From: Chloroflexota bacterium
GTDB lineage: Bacteria; Chloroflexota; UBA6077; JACCZL01
Length of the DNA stretch: 12,872 nt
Reading direction: 5' to 3'
NCBI GenBank assembly: GCA_013695975.1
Contig: JACCZL010000573.1
Coordinates: 1 to 12,872, forward strand
Each line of letters begins with the position of its first letter. The first letter of the stretch is position 1. The notes below the pieces were generated by a model that was given only the letters and a program-made list of their open reading frames with translations, was not told where the DNA came from and made no database searches. The translations under genes and the position numbers were made by a program. Positions 12,554 through 12,872 of this stretch are shown here, one piece after another.

Positions 12554-12872
12554 TGCCCACTCGACTGCCATGGCCCGCTTCGCATGGCCTCCGCATCATC
12601 ATCCTGGTCAGCGTCCTGCTGGCGGGCGGCAGTTGTCGGCCGGCATTCTCGGGGTTGCCCGAGTCTGAGCCCCCGCCGGCGGCGCCGCGCCCGCCGCTGA
12701 CGCCACGCTGGGCCTACGAGCCCTGGGTCTGGGAAGACGAGGAGAACACCGCGCAGGCCGTCCGCGATCTGGTCGCCGGCTACCGCCAGCGTGACGTGCC
12801 GGTCGGCGCCGTCATCGTCGACAGCCCCTGGCAGACCAACTACAGCACGTTCGAGTTCGGGCCCAACTATCC
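12553..12872 (+). CDS. Secreted GH31-type glycoside hydrolase, 5' part
   Basis: The first 106 codons of a gene leaving the right edge. Residues 13-28 form a hydrophobic export signal (LRIIILVSVLLAGGSC). The Cys at 28 hints at a lipoprotein, but the lipobox is imperfect, with Gly at -3. A Pro-rich linker follows (to about 54), then RWAYEPWVWEDEENT, a helix, and VPVGAVIVDSPWQTNY with FEFGPNY. This is the start of a GH31-like catalytic barrel (alpha-glucosidase/alpha-xylosidase class), with the strand ending in Asp-Ser-Pro-Trp. The N-terminal beta-sandwich usual in GH31 seems absent or moved. ATG 12553 overlaps the preceding TGA, with no good ribosome binding site, so coupling to a lost upstream gene is plausible. 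Confidence 0.7.
   Translation, partial: MPTRLPWPASHGLRIIILVSVLLAGGSCRPAFSGLPESEPPPAAPRPPLTPRWAYEPWVWEDEENTAQAVRDLVAGYRQRDVPVGAVIVDSPWQTNYSTFEFGPNY

Noticed and set aside
1..12872. CRISPR array, tRNA, rRNA, transposase or replication origin
   Set aside because: No regularly spaced direct repeats, no cloverleaf with a T-arm consensus, and no transposase motifs were seen by eye on either strand.

Overview
The window is high-GC bacterial chromosome, and every intact gene has its strongest similarity (from memory of families, not a search) to Chloroflexota of the Thermomicrobia/Sphaerobacter type. Supporting signs are G+C-rich short hairpin repeats of the kind common between Chloroflexota genes, a YvcK protein with a membrane-anchored N-terminus, a MoxR-like ATPase paired with a long VWA protein, and a small HTH/PIN toxin-antitoxin pair. 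The lineage call is an inference.

Layout. Positions 1-486 hold no convincing complete gene but carry two structured repeats: a double GC hairpin at 163-237 and an imperfect 85-nt inverted repeat at 339-423. A Kelch-repeat remnant on the minus strand follows (487-705). A minus-strand block then runs from about 4700 down to 873. A good promoter (TTGACA, 18 nt, TACACT) precedes a small four-helix membrane protein of the phage holin IV/YvlD type, then yvcK, secG and a membrane-anchored family 5 (peptide-type) solute-binding protein. A second minus-strand unit (7541 down to 4757) encodes a GT4 glycosyltransferase and an alkaline-phosphatase-superfamily protein whose catalytic positions look atypical. 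A nested hairpin sits exactly at its stop codon.

Divergent from the glycosyltransferase, across a 315-nt intergenic region, are a MoxR/magnesium-chelatase-like AAA+ ATPase and a 672-residue VWA protein on the plus strand. A long C-rich/G-rich hairpin separates these two. Such pairs usually act together as an ATP-driven chaperone or metal-insertion machine, with the VWA metal site contacting the AAA+ partner or its client.

The right-hand 1.5 kb is a patchwork. It contains a 5'- and 3'-truncated DUF5615-like (PIN-like) toxin fragment, an apparently intact VapBC-type module on the minus strand (HTH_17 antitoxin, PIN toxin, 11-nt overlap), and a stranded second copy of the VWA gene's C-terminus. 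The copy matches the intact gene at 60 of 70 nt. Its frame stays open to a TGATG overlap with the next gene, the 5' end of a secreted GH31-type glycoside hydrolase that runs off the window. The simplest reading is a former tandem VWA paralogue, or a duplication of the VWA end, that was eroded with a toxin-antitoxin module now lying between the two copies.

No tRNA, rRNA, CRISPR array, transposase or origin was recognised.
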